A stretch of 64,000 nt of DNA from Parvibaculum sp. (GTDB lineage: Bacteria > Pseudomonadota > Alphaproteobacteria > Parvibaculales > Parvibaculaceae): assembly GCF_019635935.1 (NCBI RefSeq), contig NZ_JAHBYN010000001.1, forward strand, positions 3,005,532 to 3,069,531, given 5' to 3'. Below the pieces are notes generated by a model. The model saw only the letters and a program-made list of their open reading frames with translations. It did not search any database and had not been told where the DNA came from. This document shows positions 33,688 through 42,588 of the stretch, piece by piece (position 1 is the stretch's first letter; each line of letters opens with the position of its first letter). A program made the translations under genes and the position numbers.

Positions 33688-34209
33688 TTAGAGCGGCTCG
33701 CAGCCGGACTGCCGCCGCATGGCGTCGATGCTGGCGCGCTCTTCGTCGGAGGCGATCAGCGACCGGAAGAGAATGATGCCGCGGCTCGAAGGCGCGACCA
33801 CAACCGGCGCGCCGTTGCCGCCATTCGCGGTGTCGTCGGTCGCGAGGATGATTTCAATCGAACCGGCATTGGCCTGCCGGTCGTTGACGACGAAGAAATT
33901 GTCGGTGTTGGCGGCGAACATCGACAGCGACCAGTAGGTGTCCGGCACCGGCGATGTGATGCGCAGCGGCCGCGCGCCGACATCGTAGACGCAGGCCGTG
34001 TAGAGGAGATCGGGGCTCGGACGGACGATGCCGCGCGCCGCAGCCGTCGCGGGCTCGGGATAGAGCGGCTTGTTGACGCCACCGGCCTGTGCGGCGATGC
34101 CGGCCATGGCGCGGTCCATGATGCCATAGGGCAGGGCGAAGATCGTCAGGATATGAAAGACGGCGGCAAGCACGATCGTGCCGGCGATCCACATGGGCCA
34201 TGTCTTCAT
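33688..34209 (-). CDS. DUF1254 domain protein, membrane-anchored
   Basis: A 173-residue protein with one N-terminal membrane segment (WIAGTIVLAAVFHILTIFAL) and a soluble part with SPDLLYTACVYDVGARPLRI and DTYWSLSMFAANTDNFFVVN, which is the DUF1254 pattern. Larger proteins fuse DUF1254 and DUF1214; here the two domains are separate, adjacent genes, coupled by an ATGA overlap at 34206-34209. They are probably exported partners of one function, which is unknown. Confidence 0.78.
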   Translation of the reverse strand: MKTWPMWIAGTIVLAAVFHILTIFALPYGIMDRAMAGIAAQAGGVNKPLYPEPATAAARGIVRPSPDLLYTACVYDVGARPLRITSPVPDTYWSLSMFAANTDNFFVVNDRQANAGSIEIILATDDTANGGNGAPVVVAPSSRGIILFRSLIASDEERASIDAMRRQSGCEPL

Positions 34210-34784
34210 CGTGAGCACGCCTCCCTGGCGATGCGCGGCAGCGCGATCCTGGACGGGTCGCGAACCGCTTCCTCGGCCGGATTGTAAAGTCGAAGTGTCA
34301 GCGTGAACGTCCCGTCGCCCTCGCCGGTCGGTATCCAATTGACGCCGCTTTCCGACGGACCGGCCGAAATGACGAAACTGCCGTCGTCCTCGCGCGCCAC
34401 CGTGTTGCCGCCAAAGGAATAGCGGTCTTGCGGGTTGGGGATCAGATAATGGTCGGCGGCATAGGCCGTGATGCTCCACCAGCGTGCCGGCGGATCGGAG
34501 CCGACGATCTTGTAGCTGCACTGCATGCGCAGCGTCTCGCCGTTGCTATCCGTCGCGGCGGTGAAATAGATTGTCTCGCTGCGATTGAGCGCCAGCAATC
34601 CGCCGACGGCGACGCGGGCGCGCGTGTAGGGATCGGCATCGGCGGAACCGATAACGTCGCTCGTCATCCACGGGCCGACGGCGGTCGTGCTGCCGAGGCC
34701 GCCGCGCAGAAGCAGCAACGCCGATCCGACGCCCAGAACGAGCGCGACGACAAAAGATGCAAGAAGCTTCAGGAAGAGCTTCAA
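34206..34784 (-). CDS. DUF1214 domain protein, membrane-anchored
   Basis: A 192-residue protein with an N-terminal hydrophobic segment (LLASFVVALVLGVGSALLLL) and a DUF1214 body: RARVAVGGLLALNRSETIYF, then RWWSITAYAADHYLIPNPQD, RYSFGGNTV and FTLTLRLYNPAEE. I chose the TTG at 34784 because GGTGGGGGAATA stands before it and the membrane segment then begins at once; a start at 34898 would add 38 atypical residues. It is the first gene of the DUF1214-DUF1254 pair. Confidence 0.78.
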   Translation of the reverse strand: MKLFLKLLASFVVALVLGVGSALLLLRGGLGSTTAVGPWMTSDVIGSADADPYTRARVAVGGLLALNRSETIYFTAATDSNGETLRMQCSYKIVGSDPPARWWSITAYAADHYLIPNPQDRYSFGGNTVAREDDGSFVISAGPSESGVNWIPTGEGDGTFTLTLRLYNPAEEAVRDPSRIALPRIAREACSR

Positions 34785-34924
34785 TATTCCCCCACCGGAT
34801 CCTTCTGGATCCGAAACCGGTCCACGCTTCGCCTCGCCGCACCCCCGCCCGCGAATCGCAACGCCGAACATCCAAAACCGTGCCGGTGCAACAGTCAAAG
34901 GGAATATGCGGGGGTGGTTAACTC

Positions 34925-36730
34925 TCAGGCGCCGGAAAGCGCCTCGCGCTTCAATTCGAGTTCGAGCCAGCGTTCCTCGGCCGCGGAAAGCTCCGCCCGG
35001 AGCGCATCGTGGCGTGCCGTCGCCTTATGGAAATCGTCGGGGCTGCGCGCATAAAGGTCCGGATCCGCGAGCTTCTGTTCGAGCGCGGCGATTTCCGCGG
35101 CAAGCCGCGGCATTTTCTCCTGAAGTTCCTCGATGGCGCGCTGCTCCTTGTAGCCGAGCTTGCCCGCCGGCCGCGCGCGCTCCGGCCGAACGGACGTGAC
35201 CGCTGCACGGCCCGGACGCGATGCCTCGCTGCGTTGGTGCCGGGACTGGGTCAGGTAGTCCGAATAGCCGCCCGGATACTCGGCGGCGTTGCCCGCGCCG
35301 TCGAGCGCAATGACGGAGGTGACGACGCGGTCGAGAAAGTCGCGATCGTGGCTGACCAGCAGAACGGTGCCGTCATAGTCGGTCAGCATTTCCTGCAGCA
35401 GGTCGAGTGTTTCCATGTCGAGATCGTTGGTCGGCTCATCGAGCACGAGCAGGTTCGACGGTTTCGCCAGCGCCTGCGCCAGCAGCAACCGGCATTGCTC
35501 GCCGCCCGACAGCGCCTTGACGGGCTGGCGCGCCTGCGACTCTCGAAATAGGAAGTCCTTGAGATAGGAAACCACATGGCGCGGTTTACCGCGCACCATC
35601 ACCTGGTCGCCGCCGCCTTCGCACAAGGTTTGCCAGAGCGTCGCTTCGGGATCGAGCAGCGCGCGCGTCTGGTCGACATAGACGGGCGTCAGGTTGGTGC
35701 CGAGGCGTATCGTGCCGCTGTCGGGCTTCAGCGCGCCAGTGAGTATTTTCAGCAGCGTCGTCTTGCCCGCGCCATTGGGGCCGATCAGCCCGACCTTGTC
35801 GCCGCGCATGATGCGCGTTGAAAAATTATCGACGGCGACGCGCACGCTGCCGTCCGGCTGCGGCCAGCCTTTCGATATGCCCTTCGCTTCGACGACAAGC
35901 GATCCCGACGCCGAGCCGCTTTCCGCAACCAGCTCGACGCGGCCCGTCTGGCCGACGCGCCGTGCGCGGTCGGCGCGCATCGCATGCAGGCGCCGCAGCC
36001 GTCCCTGGTTGCGCGTGCGCCGCGCCGAAATGCCTTCGCGCGACCACTGCGTCTCCTGTTCGATCAGCCGGTCGAGCTTGTGCGCGACGGTTTCCTCCTC
36101 GGCGAGAATTTGTTCCGACCACGCCTCGAATGACGAGAAGCCTTTGTCGAGGCGGCGGATCGCACCACGGTCGAGCCACAAGCAACCGGCCGTCAGCCGG
36201 CGCAGGAAGGCCCGGTCATGGCTGATGAGAATGAAGGCGCCGCGAAACTGCGACAGCGTTTCCTCGAGCCATTCGATCGACGGCAGGTCGAGATGGTTGG
36301 TCGGTTCGTCGAGCAGCAGAATGTCGGGTTCCTCGGCAAGCACGCGGGCGAGCGCCGCCTTGCGTCCCTCGCCGCCCGAAAGCGTTGCCGGGTCGGCGCC
36401 CGGCGAAAGTTTCAGTTCGTCGAGCGCGGCTTGTGCCTTGTGTGTTTCGGCGCCGCCTGCCGTCGCATAATCGAGCACGGTCGCGGCGCCGCCGAAATCC
36501 GGCGCCTGTTCGAGATAGGCGATGCGCGTGCCGGGCTGGCGGAAAATCTCGCCGCCATCGGGCTCGGCAAGTCCGGCCGCAATGCGCAGCAAAGTCGACT
36601 TGCCCGAACCGTTCCGCCCCACAAGGCACAGCCGGTCGCCGGCTGCGAGCGCGAAGCTCGCACCCGAGATCAACACCTGATCGGCGAAGGCGACGCGAAT
36701 GTCGCGAAGGGCAAGAAGCGGCGGGGCCAA
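34925..36730 (-). CDS. ABC-F family ATPase, Uup-like
   Basis: A 601-residue cytosolic protein with two ABC domains and no membrane segment. The first has Walker A GRNGSGKSTLLRI and signature LSGGEGRKAALARVL; the second has GPNGAGKTTLLKI and LSGGEQCRLLLAQAL, with EPTNHLDLP and EPTNDLDME between. A charged coiled-coil C terminus (ELQEKMPRLAAEIAALEQKL) is the Uup feature. These proteins act on ribosomes or DNA branch structures. The start is the TTG at 36730 (APPLLALRDIRVAFADQ), which gives the family's N terminus; ribosome-site support is weak. Confidence 0.9.
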   Translation of the reverse strand: MAPPLLALRDIRVAFADQVLISGASFALAAGDRLCLVGRNGSGKSTLLRIAAGLAEPDGGEIFRQPGTRIAYLEQAPDFGGAATVLDYATAGGAETHKAQAALDELKLSPGADPATLSGGEGRKAALARVLAEEPDILLLDEPTNHLDLPSIEWLEETLSQFRGAFILISHDRAFLRRLTAGCLWLDRGAIRRLDKGFSSFEAWSEQILAEEETVAHKLDRLIEQETQWSREGISARRTRNQGRLRRLHAMRADRARRVGQTGRVELVAESGSASGSLVVEAKGISKGWPQPDGSVRVAVDNFSTRIMRGDKVGLIGPNGAGKTTLLKILTGALKPDSGTIRLGTNLTPVYVDQTRALLDPEATLWQTLCEGGGDQVMVRGKPRHVVSYLKDFLFRESQARQPVKALSGGEQCRLLLAQALAKPSNLLVLDEPTNDLDMETLDLLQEMLTDYDGTVLLVSHDRDFLDRVVTSVIALDGAGNAAEYPGGYSDYLTQSRHQRSEASRPGRAAVTSVRPERARPAGKLGYKEQRAIEELQEKMPRLAAEIAALEQKLADPDLYARSPDDFHKATARHDALRAELSAAEERWLELELKREALSGA

Positions 36731-36795
36731 TCTGAAAATCTCTGTATGTCGCGGCTTATGCGCCTGTATGGCGCATCGCGCGGCGCGACGCAAAC

Positions 36796-38853
36796 TCAGC
36801 GCTTGCCGGGACCGCCCAGCGTTTCGCCGCCGCGCCGGAAGCCCTGACCCCAATTGGCCGAACGGCCTTCGAGCTTCGGCGCCGCCGAGAAAAGATCGCT
36901 GAGTTCGGCGAAGAAACCCGACGGTGCGCCGGTCGCTGTCCGGATCGTCGCGTCGCGGTAGCGCACGGCGCCGGGCAGCGGCGCTGGCGGCTGGCCCGCT
37001 TGCGCGGCGCTCATATAAGACTGCCAGGCGGTCGCGGCGACATTGCCGCCGGCCGCGCCGTCGGTCGGCGAATTGTCGTCGTTGCCGAACCAGACGCCGG
37101 CCGTCTCGTTGCCTGTGTAGCCGATGAACCAGGCGTCGCGATTGTCCTGGCTGGTACCGGTCTTGCCGGCGGCAAGACGGCCGCCGATCTGCGCGGCGCG
37201 TCCGGTGCCTTCGGTCATCACGTTGTAGAGCATGTAAGTCATGTCGTGGGCATGTTCGGGCTTGGTCGCCTGAACGGATTCGGGCGTGTGCGAAAAGACC
37301 GAGTCGCCGTTCTCGGCGACGATTTCGACAATGCCGTAAGGGGGCGAGCGGCGGCCCTCATTGCCGAAGACCGAATAGGCCGACGTCAATTCCAGCAGCG
37401 TCACCTCGGAACTGCCCAGCACGACGGAAAGATTGCGCGGCAGCGGCCGTTCGAGCCCGAGGCGTCGCGCGACGGCGCCGATCCTGTCGAGGCCGACCTT
37501 GTCGCCGACCTGCACGGCAATGGTGTTGACCGAATGCGCAAGCGCCGTGGCGAGGCTGACCGTGCCCCAGTCTCGCGCCGCGACATTGCGGGGCACCCAG
37601 CCGCCCATCGACACCGGTTCGTCCGTAACCGGACTGTCCGGCGTGTAGCCCGCCTCGAGCGCGGCGAGATAGACGATCGGCTTGAAGGCGGAGCCGGGCT
37701 GGCGCAGCGCCTGCGACGCGCGGTTGAACTGGCTTTCGAGATAGGACCTGCCGCCGACCATCGCGAGCACGGCACCGTCGGCACCGAGCGCGACAAGCGC
37801 ACCTTGCGACAGGCGGCGTGCCTCGCCATTGTCGGCGAGCGCCTTTTCGATGGCGGCGGTGGCAGCCTTCTGGCGGCGCGGATCGAGCGTTGTGCGAACG
37901 GTATAGCGACCGGTCGTGCCGGGCATCGCGGCGGCGACCTGGCCTGCGACCCAGTCGACGAAATATTCTTGCCCCTCGGCCTGGGCGCGAACGACGACAT
38001 CGGCCGGGTTGGCGCGCGCACCGGCGACTTCCTGCGCGGTGAGCGTGCCGGACGCAACCAGCCGGTCCAGAACCTGGCCGGCGCGGGCGCGGGCCCGTTC
38101 GAGATCGTTGCTGGGCGAAAAGCGGCTCGGCGCCTTCGGCAGCCCGGCGAGGATGGCCGCCTCCGGCAGCGACACATCGCGCACCGACTTGCCGAAATAG
38201 TAGCGGGCGGCCGCGTCCATGCCGTAGTTTCCGGCGCCCATATAGATGCGATTGAGATAGAGCGTCAGGATTTCGTCCTTGGACAGATTGTTTTCGAGCC
38301 AGAGCGTGATCAGCGCCTCCTGCGCCTTGCGCATAACGGTGCGGCTGTTGTCGAGATAGAGGTTCTTGGCGACCTGTTGCGTGATGGTCGAACCGCCTTC
38401 CACGAATTCGAACGCCTTGAGGTTGGACCACATGGCGCGCGCGATGCCGCGCGGATCGAAACCGCGATGTTCGTAGAAGCGGCGGTCCTCGGTCGCGAGG
38501 ACGGCCATGATGAGATAAGGCGGCATTTCGCCGAGCGGCACCGTGGGCGTGGTGCGCTTGCCGCGGCTGCCGATCTCGTTGCCCTCCGCGTCGAGCACGG
38601 TCAGCATCAGGCTTTCGTCGGGCCCGGCTTCGATCGCGCGTTGCAGGTCGGGCAGCGTCTGAGAAACGAGGAGGAAGGCGCCGACGACGAAAGCGGTGAG
38701 GACGAAGGAAAGGGTCGCAAGAAAACCCGGACGGTAGCGGCGCGCGGCGCGCGACCGTTCATCCTCCGGATCGGGCGGTTCCGGCAGGTCGTGCGATGGC
38801 GCGCGGTGCTGCTGCGCGCGCATCGGATAGGGATCGTCGTCGTCCTGCGACAC
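36796..38853 (-). CDS. Class A penicillin-binding protein (PBP1A family)
   Basis: A 685-residue bifunctional peptidoglycan synthase. It has a short cytoplasmic N terminus, a membrane segment (FLATLSFVLTAFVVGAFLLV), a glycosyltransferase domain with ATEDRRFYEHRGFDPRGI and GGSTITQQVAKNLYLDNSRT, and a transpeptidase domain with the nucleophile in PGSAFKPIVY, the SxN motif in AHSVNTIAVQ and the KTG motif in AAGKTGTSQDNRDAW. It polymerises glycan strands and cross-links peptides during growth. It is at the low end of the class A size range, with no extra outer-membrane domain visible. Confidence 0.92.
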   Translation of the reverse strand: MSQDDDDPYPMRAQQHRAPSHDLPEPPDPEDERSRAARRYRPGFLATLSFVLTAFVVGAFLLVSQTLPDLQRAIEAGPDESLMLTVLDAEGNEIGSRGKRTTPTVPLGEMPPYLIMAVLATEDRRFYEHRGFDPRGIARAMWSNLKAFEFVEGGSTITQQVAKNLYLDNSRTVMRKAQEALITLWLENNLSKDEILTLYLNRIYMGAGNYGMDAAARYYFGKSVRDVSLPEAAILAGLPKAPSRFSPSNDLERARARAGQVLDRLVASGTLTAQEVAGARANPADVVVRAQAEGQEYFVDWVAGQVAAAMPGTTGRYTVRTTLDPRRQKAATAAIEKALADNGEARRLSQGALVALGADGAVLAMVGGRSYLESQFNRASQALRQPGSAFKPIVYLAALEAGYTPDSPVTDEPVSMGGWVPRNVAARDWGTVSLATALAHSVNTIAVQVGDKVGLDRIGAVARRLGLERPLPRNLSVVLGSSEVTLLELTSAYSVFGNEGRRSPPYGIVEIVAENGDSVFSHTPESVQATKPEHAHDMTYMLYNVMTEGTGRAAQIGGRLAAGKTGTSQDNRDAWFIGYTGNETAGVWFGNDDNSPTDGAAGGNVAATAWQSYMSAAQAGQPPAPLPGAVRYRDATIRTATGAPSGFFAELSDLFSAAPKLEGRSANWGQGFRRGGETLGGPGKR

Positions 38854-39058
38854 GGGTCAATTGCCTCGATAGCTACACTTCCGGCGTCAACCGGGCAGGG
38901 GTTTCATGCGAGCCTCATGCCACCCCGGACTGCGCCGAAACGAGACTGAATTAACTTTGTGAGCGGATTGGGGCGCCTTCGCGGCGAAGCAATGGCAGGC
39001 ATTCCGTGATTTTCCGGAACCGCTTGACGGCGCGCGCGGGCCGAGGTTCTGTGCCGGA

Positions 39059-39520
39059 ATGACCGGTACCGGCGAACCCTTCTGGCGCGTGAAGCGCCTC
39101 GACGAAATGACCCGCGAGGAGTGGGAAAGCCTTTGCGACGGCTGCGCGAAGTGCTGCCTGACCAAGCTTCAGGACGAGGACACCGGCCAACTCGAATACA
39201 CCGACATCGCCTGCCGCCTGCTCGATGCGGAGACCTGCCGCTGCTCGGACTATCCGAACCGTTCGACGCTGGTGCCCGATTGCGTGACGCTGACGCCGCA
39301 AAATCTCGAGGACATCGACTGGATGCCGCCTTCCTGCGCCTACCGTTTGTTGAAGGAGGGCAAGGACCTGCCGTGGTGGCACCCGCTGGTCTCGGGCGAA
39401 TTCGAGACGGTGCGCCTCGCGGGAATGTCCGTTCACGGACGGTTTCTCTACGAGGACGAGGTCGACATGGAGGACCTCGAATTGCGGATCGTCGACTGGC
39501 CGCTGATGCCGCCCGAATGA
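39059..39520 (+). CDS. YcgN family cysteine cluster protein
   Basis: A 153-residue protein of the UPF0260/YcgN family. It has a conserved set of cysteines: ESLCDGCAKCCLTKL, IACRLLDAETCRCSDYPNR, VPDCVTL and PPSCAYRLL. These probably bind a metal or iron-sulfur cluster. The function is unknown, but the family is widespread in Gram-negative bacteria. It is divergent from PBP1A with a 205-base gap and is followed by a Pho box and the pit gene. Confidence 0.88.
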   Translation: MTGTGEPFWRVKRLDEMTREEWESLCDGCAKCCLTKLQDEDTGQLEYTDIACRLLDAETCRCSDYPNRSTLVPDCVTLTPQNLEDIDWMPPSCAYRLLKEGKDLPWWHPLVSGEFETVRLAGMSVHGRFLYEDEVDMEDLELRIVDWPLMPPE

Positions 39521-39547
39521 GCCTCGGCGGGCCCCCCGGACCCCCGA

Positions 39548-39580
39548 CTGTCATCGAACTGTCAAAAAACCGTCACAAAT
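39548..39580 (+). promoter_or_regulatory. Pho box upstream of the phosphate transporter gene
   Basis: Three phased 11-base units, CTGTCATCGAA, CTGTCAAAAAA and CCGTCACAAAT, fit the PhoB consensus of CTGTCA half-sites at 11-base spacing. They lie 80-113 bases upstream of the pit start. A phosphate-linked gene behind such a site supports PhoB control. Confidence 0.75.
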
Positions 39581-39660
39581 GCTAGCCGGGCCCCGCCCGA
39601 AATGCTAAAGGCTCTCCCCGGCCGGTTCGCCTGGGGGCGGCGGACGATTCGGGGGCGGTT

Positions 39661-41166
39661 TTGGCGAAGAGCACACTCGACAAGGACCTCAAAAAGGTCG
39701 TCCGTCTCGAAGAGGCGACCTATGCGCTTTCGCGTTCGATCGCGGCGCCGGGTCTTGCCGTCATTTTCCTGCTGGCCATCTTTTTGTTCATGGCCGGCCT
39801 CGCGCCGGTGGGACCGCTCAGCATCTTCGTGATCGCGGGCGGGGTGATCGCCGGCTACATGGCGCTGAACATCGGCGCCAACGATGTCGCCAACAATATG
39901 GGACCGGCGGTCGGCAGCCGCGCGCTGCCGCTCGGCGCCGCATTGATCATCGCCGCAATCTGCGAGGCGGCGGGTGCGATCCTGGCGGGCGGCGATGTCG
40001 TCAACACGATCTCGCGCAACATCGTCCAGCCTTCGGAATCGCTTGCGGTGCTCGACTTCGTGTTGCTGATGATGGCGTCCTTCCTCGCCGCCGCACTCTG
40101 GATCCATCTGGCGACATTCCTCAACGCGCCCGTTTCGACGACGCATTCGATTGTCGGCGGCGTGCTGGGCGCGGGCGTCGCGGCGGCCGGCATGGCGGCG
40201 ATCAACTGGTCGATGATGAGCGCGATTGCCGCGAGCTGGGTGATCTCGCCGCTGATGGGTGGCATCATCGCGGCCGGCCTTCTCGGCTTCGTCAAATGGA
40301 CGGTGCTCTTTCGCGAGGACCGGATCACGGCGGCCAAACGCTGGGTGCCGGTGATGATCGGCCTGATGGCGGGCACCTTCGCGATGTATCTGTCGCTGAA
40401 GGGTTTCTCGCGCATCTGGCGGCCGGCGCCCGAAACGGTGTGGGCATTGGGCGCCGCCGGTTTCGCGGCCGGCTGGTGGCTGTCGCGCCCCTGGATCGCG
40501 CGCCGTGCCACGACCATCGAAAACCGCCGCAAGCATGTGGCGCGGCTTTTCACGCTGCCGCTGATCTTCGCCGCCGCACTCTTGTCGTTCGCGCATGGCG
40601 CCAACGACGTGGCGAATGCGGTCGGCCCGCTCGCCGCGATTGTTGCCGCCGCCGAATCCGGCCAGGCCGCGCCCGACAAGGTGGCGCTGCCGCTCTGGGT
40701 GCTCTTGATCGGCGCGATGGGCATTGCGCTCGGGCTGGCGCTGTTCGGCCCGCGTCTCATCCGCACCGTGGGCGAGAAGATCACCAAGATGGACGCGGTG
40801 CGCGCCTTCTGCGTCGCGCTCGCCGCTGCGATCACGGTGCTGATCGCCTCCGCGATGGGCCTGCCGGTGTCGACGACGCATGTTGCGATCGGCGGCGTTT
40901 TCGGCGTCGGCTTCCTGCGCGAGTTCCTGGCCAATATCGGGTTGAACGCCGACGGCGTGAAACCGAGAAAGGTGCGTGCCGGCGACCCCGACACGCTGAA
41001 CAAGACCCCGGAAGAGGCGATCCGCCGCCAGTCGAAGCGCGAGACGCGCAAACTGGTGCGCCGCCGCCATGTGCTGACCATCGCGGCCGCCTGGGTCATC
41101 ACCGTGCCGGCGGCGGGCGCGCTGGCCGCCGGAATTTACGTGGCGCTGAAATTCTTCGTGGCCTGA
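39661..41166 (+). CDS. pit: Inorganic phosphate transporter, PiT family
   Basis: A 501-residue carrier with two inverted PiT repeats and about 12 membrane segments. The first signature is GYMALNIGANDVANNMGPAV and the second FAHGANDVANAVGPLAAI; APVSTTHSIVGGVLGAGV and GLPVSTTHVAIGGVFGVGFL complete both halves. PiT proteins import phosphate as a neutral metal complex with protons. The start is the TTG at 39661, with GGGGGCGG upstream. An insert between the two halves is hydrophilic near residue 220. A Pho box precedes it, so expression is probably raised or adjusted under phosphate limitation. Confidence 0.93.
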   Translation: MAKSTLDKDLKKVVRLEEATYALSRSIAAPGLAVIFLLAIFLFMAGLAPVGPLSIFVIAGGVIAGYMALNIGANDVANNMGPAVGSRALPLGAALIIAAICEAAGAILAGGDVVNTISRNIVQPSESLAVLDFVLLMMASFLAAALWIHLATFLNAPVSTTHSIVGGVLGAGVAAAGMAAINWSMMSAIAASWVISPLMGGIIAAGLLGFVKWTVLFREDRITAAKRWVPVMIGLMAGTFAMYLSLKGFSRIWRPAPETVWALGAAGFAAGWWLSRPWIARRATTIENRRKHVARLFTLPLIFAAALLSFAHGANDVANAVGPLAAIVAAAESGQAAPDKVALPLWVLLIGAMGIALGLALFGPRLIRTVGEKITKMDAVRAFCVALAAAITVLIASAMGLPVSTTHVAIGGVFGVGFLREFLANIGLNADGVKPRKVRAGDPDTLNKTPEEAIRRQSKRETRKLVRRRHVLTIAAAWVITVPAAGALAAGIYVALKFFVA

Positions 41167-41176
41167 CGCCAAACGC

Positions 41177-41641
41177 CTAGAGGCGCTGGCGCAGCATCAT
41201 CGCGAGGCCGGCAAGCTGCGGCTCGGAGAGCAGCTTGCGCGCTTCCGTGACGGTCGCCCAGTGGCGGCGGCGCTGCCTTTTCTCGGGCCATTCCTCGTGC
41301 TGTGTCGCGACGCGCAATGGGTAGAGATCGACCTCGATGGAAAGCGGGCGCAAGCCCCGCCGCTTGAAGCTGCGATAGGCGCCGAGCGGCACGGTTTCGA
41401 TCTCGCCTTCGACGCCAGCCTCCTCGAAGGCCTCGCGCGCCGCGGCCTCCGCCGGCGTCAGCCCATCGATCAGCCCGCCCTTGGGAAAAATCCAGCGCCC
41501 GGTGCGCCGCGAGGTGACAAGCAGCACCGCGACCTGGCCGTCGATCACCGCATAGGGAATGACGCCGACCTGCCGCTGCGGCGCGCGCGGCGCGTGGCTG
41601 CGGAAGGTGTAGCGAAGCGAAAGGACAAGGCGGCGCAGCAT
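41177..41641 (-). CDS. NUDIX hydrolase
   Basis: A 154-residue protein of the Nudix fold (GRWIFPKGGLIDGLTPAEAA, then AREAFEEAGVEGEI). The REAFEEAGV part of the Nudix box is intact, but the glutamate after the first GG is replaced (position reads L in GLTPAE), so metal binding may differ from the classic form. The family hydrolyses nucleoside diphosphate-linked compounds such as diadenosine or inositol polyphosphates. It is convergent with pit and lies upstream of the GTA cluster on the opposite strand. Confidence 0.85.
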   Translation of the reverse strand: MLRRLVLSLRYTFRSHAPRAPQRQVGVIPYAVIDGQVAVLLVTSRRTGRWIFPKGGLIDGLTPAEAAAREAFEEAGVEGEIETVPLGAYRSFKRRGLRPLSIEVDLYPLRVATQHEEWPEKRQRRRHWATVTEARKLLSEPQLAGLAMMLRQRL

Positions 41642-41742
41642 GAGGGCTCCGGGGTGATGCGGGGGGAGCATAGCCGAGTCGGGGCGGGGATGGGGGGATT
41701 TGGTGAGAAGGCGTTGGGCGCGGTCCCACGACACCCACCAGT

Positions 41743-41824
41743 GTCATCCCGGCGAAAGCCGGGAACCATGGGCGGCAGCGGCAAGTCGTGAGTCACATGG
41801 ACCCCGGCTTTCGCCGGGGTGACA
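41743..41824. repeat. REP-like inverted pair upstream of the GTA cluster
   Basis: GTCATCCCGGCGAAAGCCGG at 41743 faces CCCGGCTTTCGCCGGGGTGA ending at 41822. Each arm can fold alone and the two arms pair with each other. It lies 129 bases before the small terminase start; the rest of the gap (41825-41952) is moderately AT-rich and should hold the cluster promoter. Confidence 0.8.
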
Positions 41825-41952
41825 TCCGTTGTTTGGTTGGCGCACAGACCTCCACCCGCAATTTTTTCGCGTCCCGAAAGATATCCCCAGTTGTCAGCGT
41901 TGCGCTCGATACCCACTTACAGTCCATCTCCAGAATTGTACCCGGACGGAAC

Positions 41953-42588
41953 ATGACGACGAAGCGGAAGGCGAAGGCGCCGCCCGCGGCGAAGCCGCGT
42001 TTGACCAAGGTGGCGAAGCCGCGCTTGACCAAGGTGGCGAAGCCGCGTGTGCGCAAGGCGGACGATGCGGGCATCGATTGGGACCGCATTCGCGCCGACT
42101 ATGAAATCGGCGCGCGACAGTTGAAGGCCATCGGGCTCGAACACGGCATCACATCGCAAAAGATTGCCTCGCGCGCGCTGCATGAGAACTGGCCGAAACG
42201 CGCCGAGGCCGCGGAAGCGCCGCCGCCCAAAACCGGCGGCGACCTGCCCGAGGATGCCGAGGCGCTGGCGGCGCGACTGACGAAACTGATCGCGCGCGAG
42301 ATCGCCGATGTCGAGGGACAGCGGCGGACGACGCGCGACGACGCGGAAGGCGAGCGGCAGGCGCGGCGGCTCGCCTCGCTGGTGCGCTCGATCGACAAGC
42401 TTCACGAAATCGAACAGGCGGCGCGGCAGGCGAAAAAGAATGACCCCGACAGCGACAGAAAAAAGCGGCGCGACGAAGACGAGCGGATCTTTGCCGGACT
42501 TCGGGATCGCTTCGCTCGCTGCTTTGCCGCCGCCGATCAGGACAGACTTCACGAAGAAGCTGACGCGGCGCGAGGCGCGGACGCTTGA
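41953..42588 (+). CDS. GTA small terminase-like protein (g1)
   Basis: A 211-residue protein. The basic N terminus contains two exact KPRLTKVA units and a third variant (KPRVRKA). A helix-turn-helix-like part follows (WDRIRADYEIGARQLKAIGL, EHGITSQKIASRALHENWPK), and a long charged helical part (residues 110-170) precedes a variable tail. In the RcGTA cluster the first gene encodes the small terminase, which selects DNA and joins the large subunit. ATG at 41953 has a weak GGA; an upstream ATG at 41788 would cross the REP element. It overlaps the large terminase start by about 150 bases. Confidence 0.72.
   Translation: MTTKRKAKAPPAAKPRLTKVAKPRLTKVAKPRVRKADDAGIDWDRIRADYEIGARQLKAIGLEHGITSQKIASRALHENWPKRAEAAEAPPPKTGGDLPEDAEALAARLTKLIAREIADVEGQRRTTRDDAEGERQARRLASLVRSIDKLHEIEQAARQAKKNDPDSDRKKRRDEDERIFAGLRDRFARCFAAADQDRLHEEADAARGADA

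Noticed and set aside
39562..41172. Long minus-strand open frame opposite pit
   Set aside because: Shadow of the PiT gene; highly charged random-looking translation.
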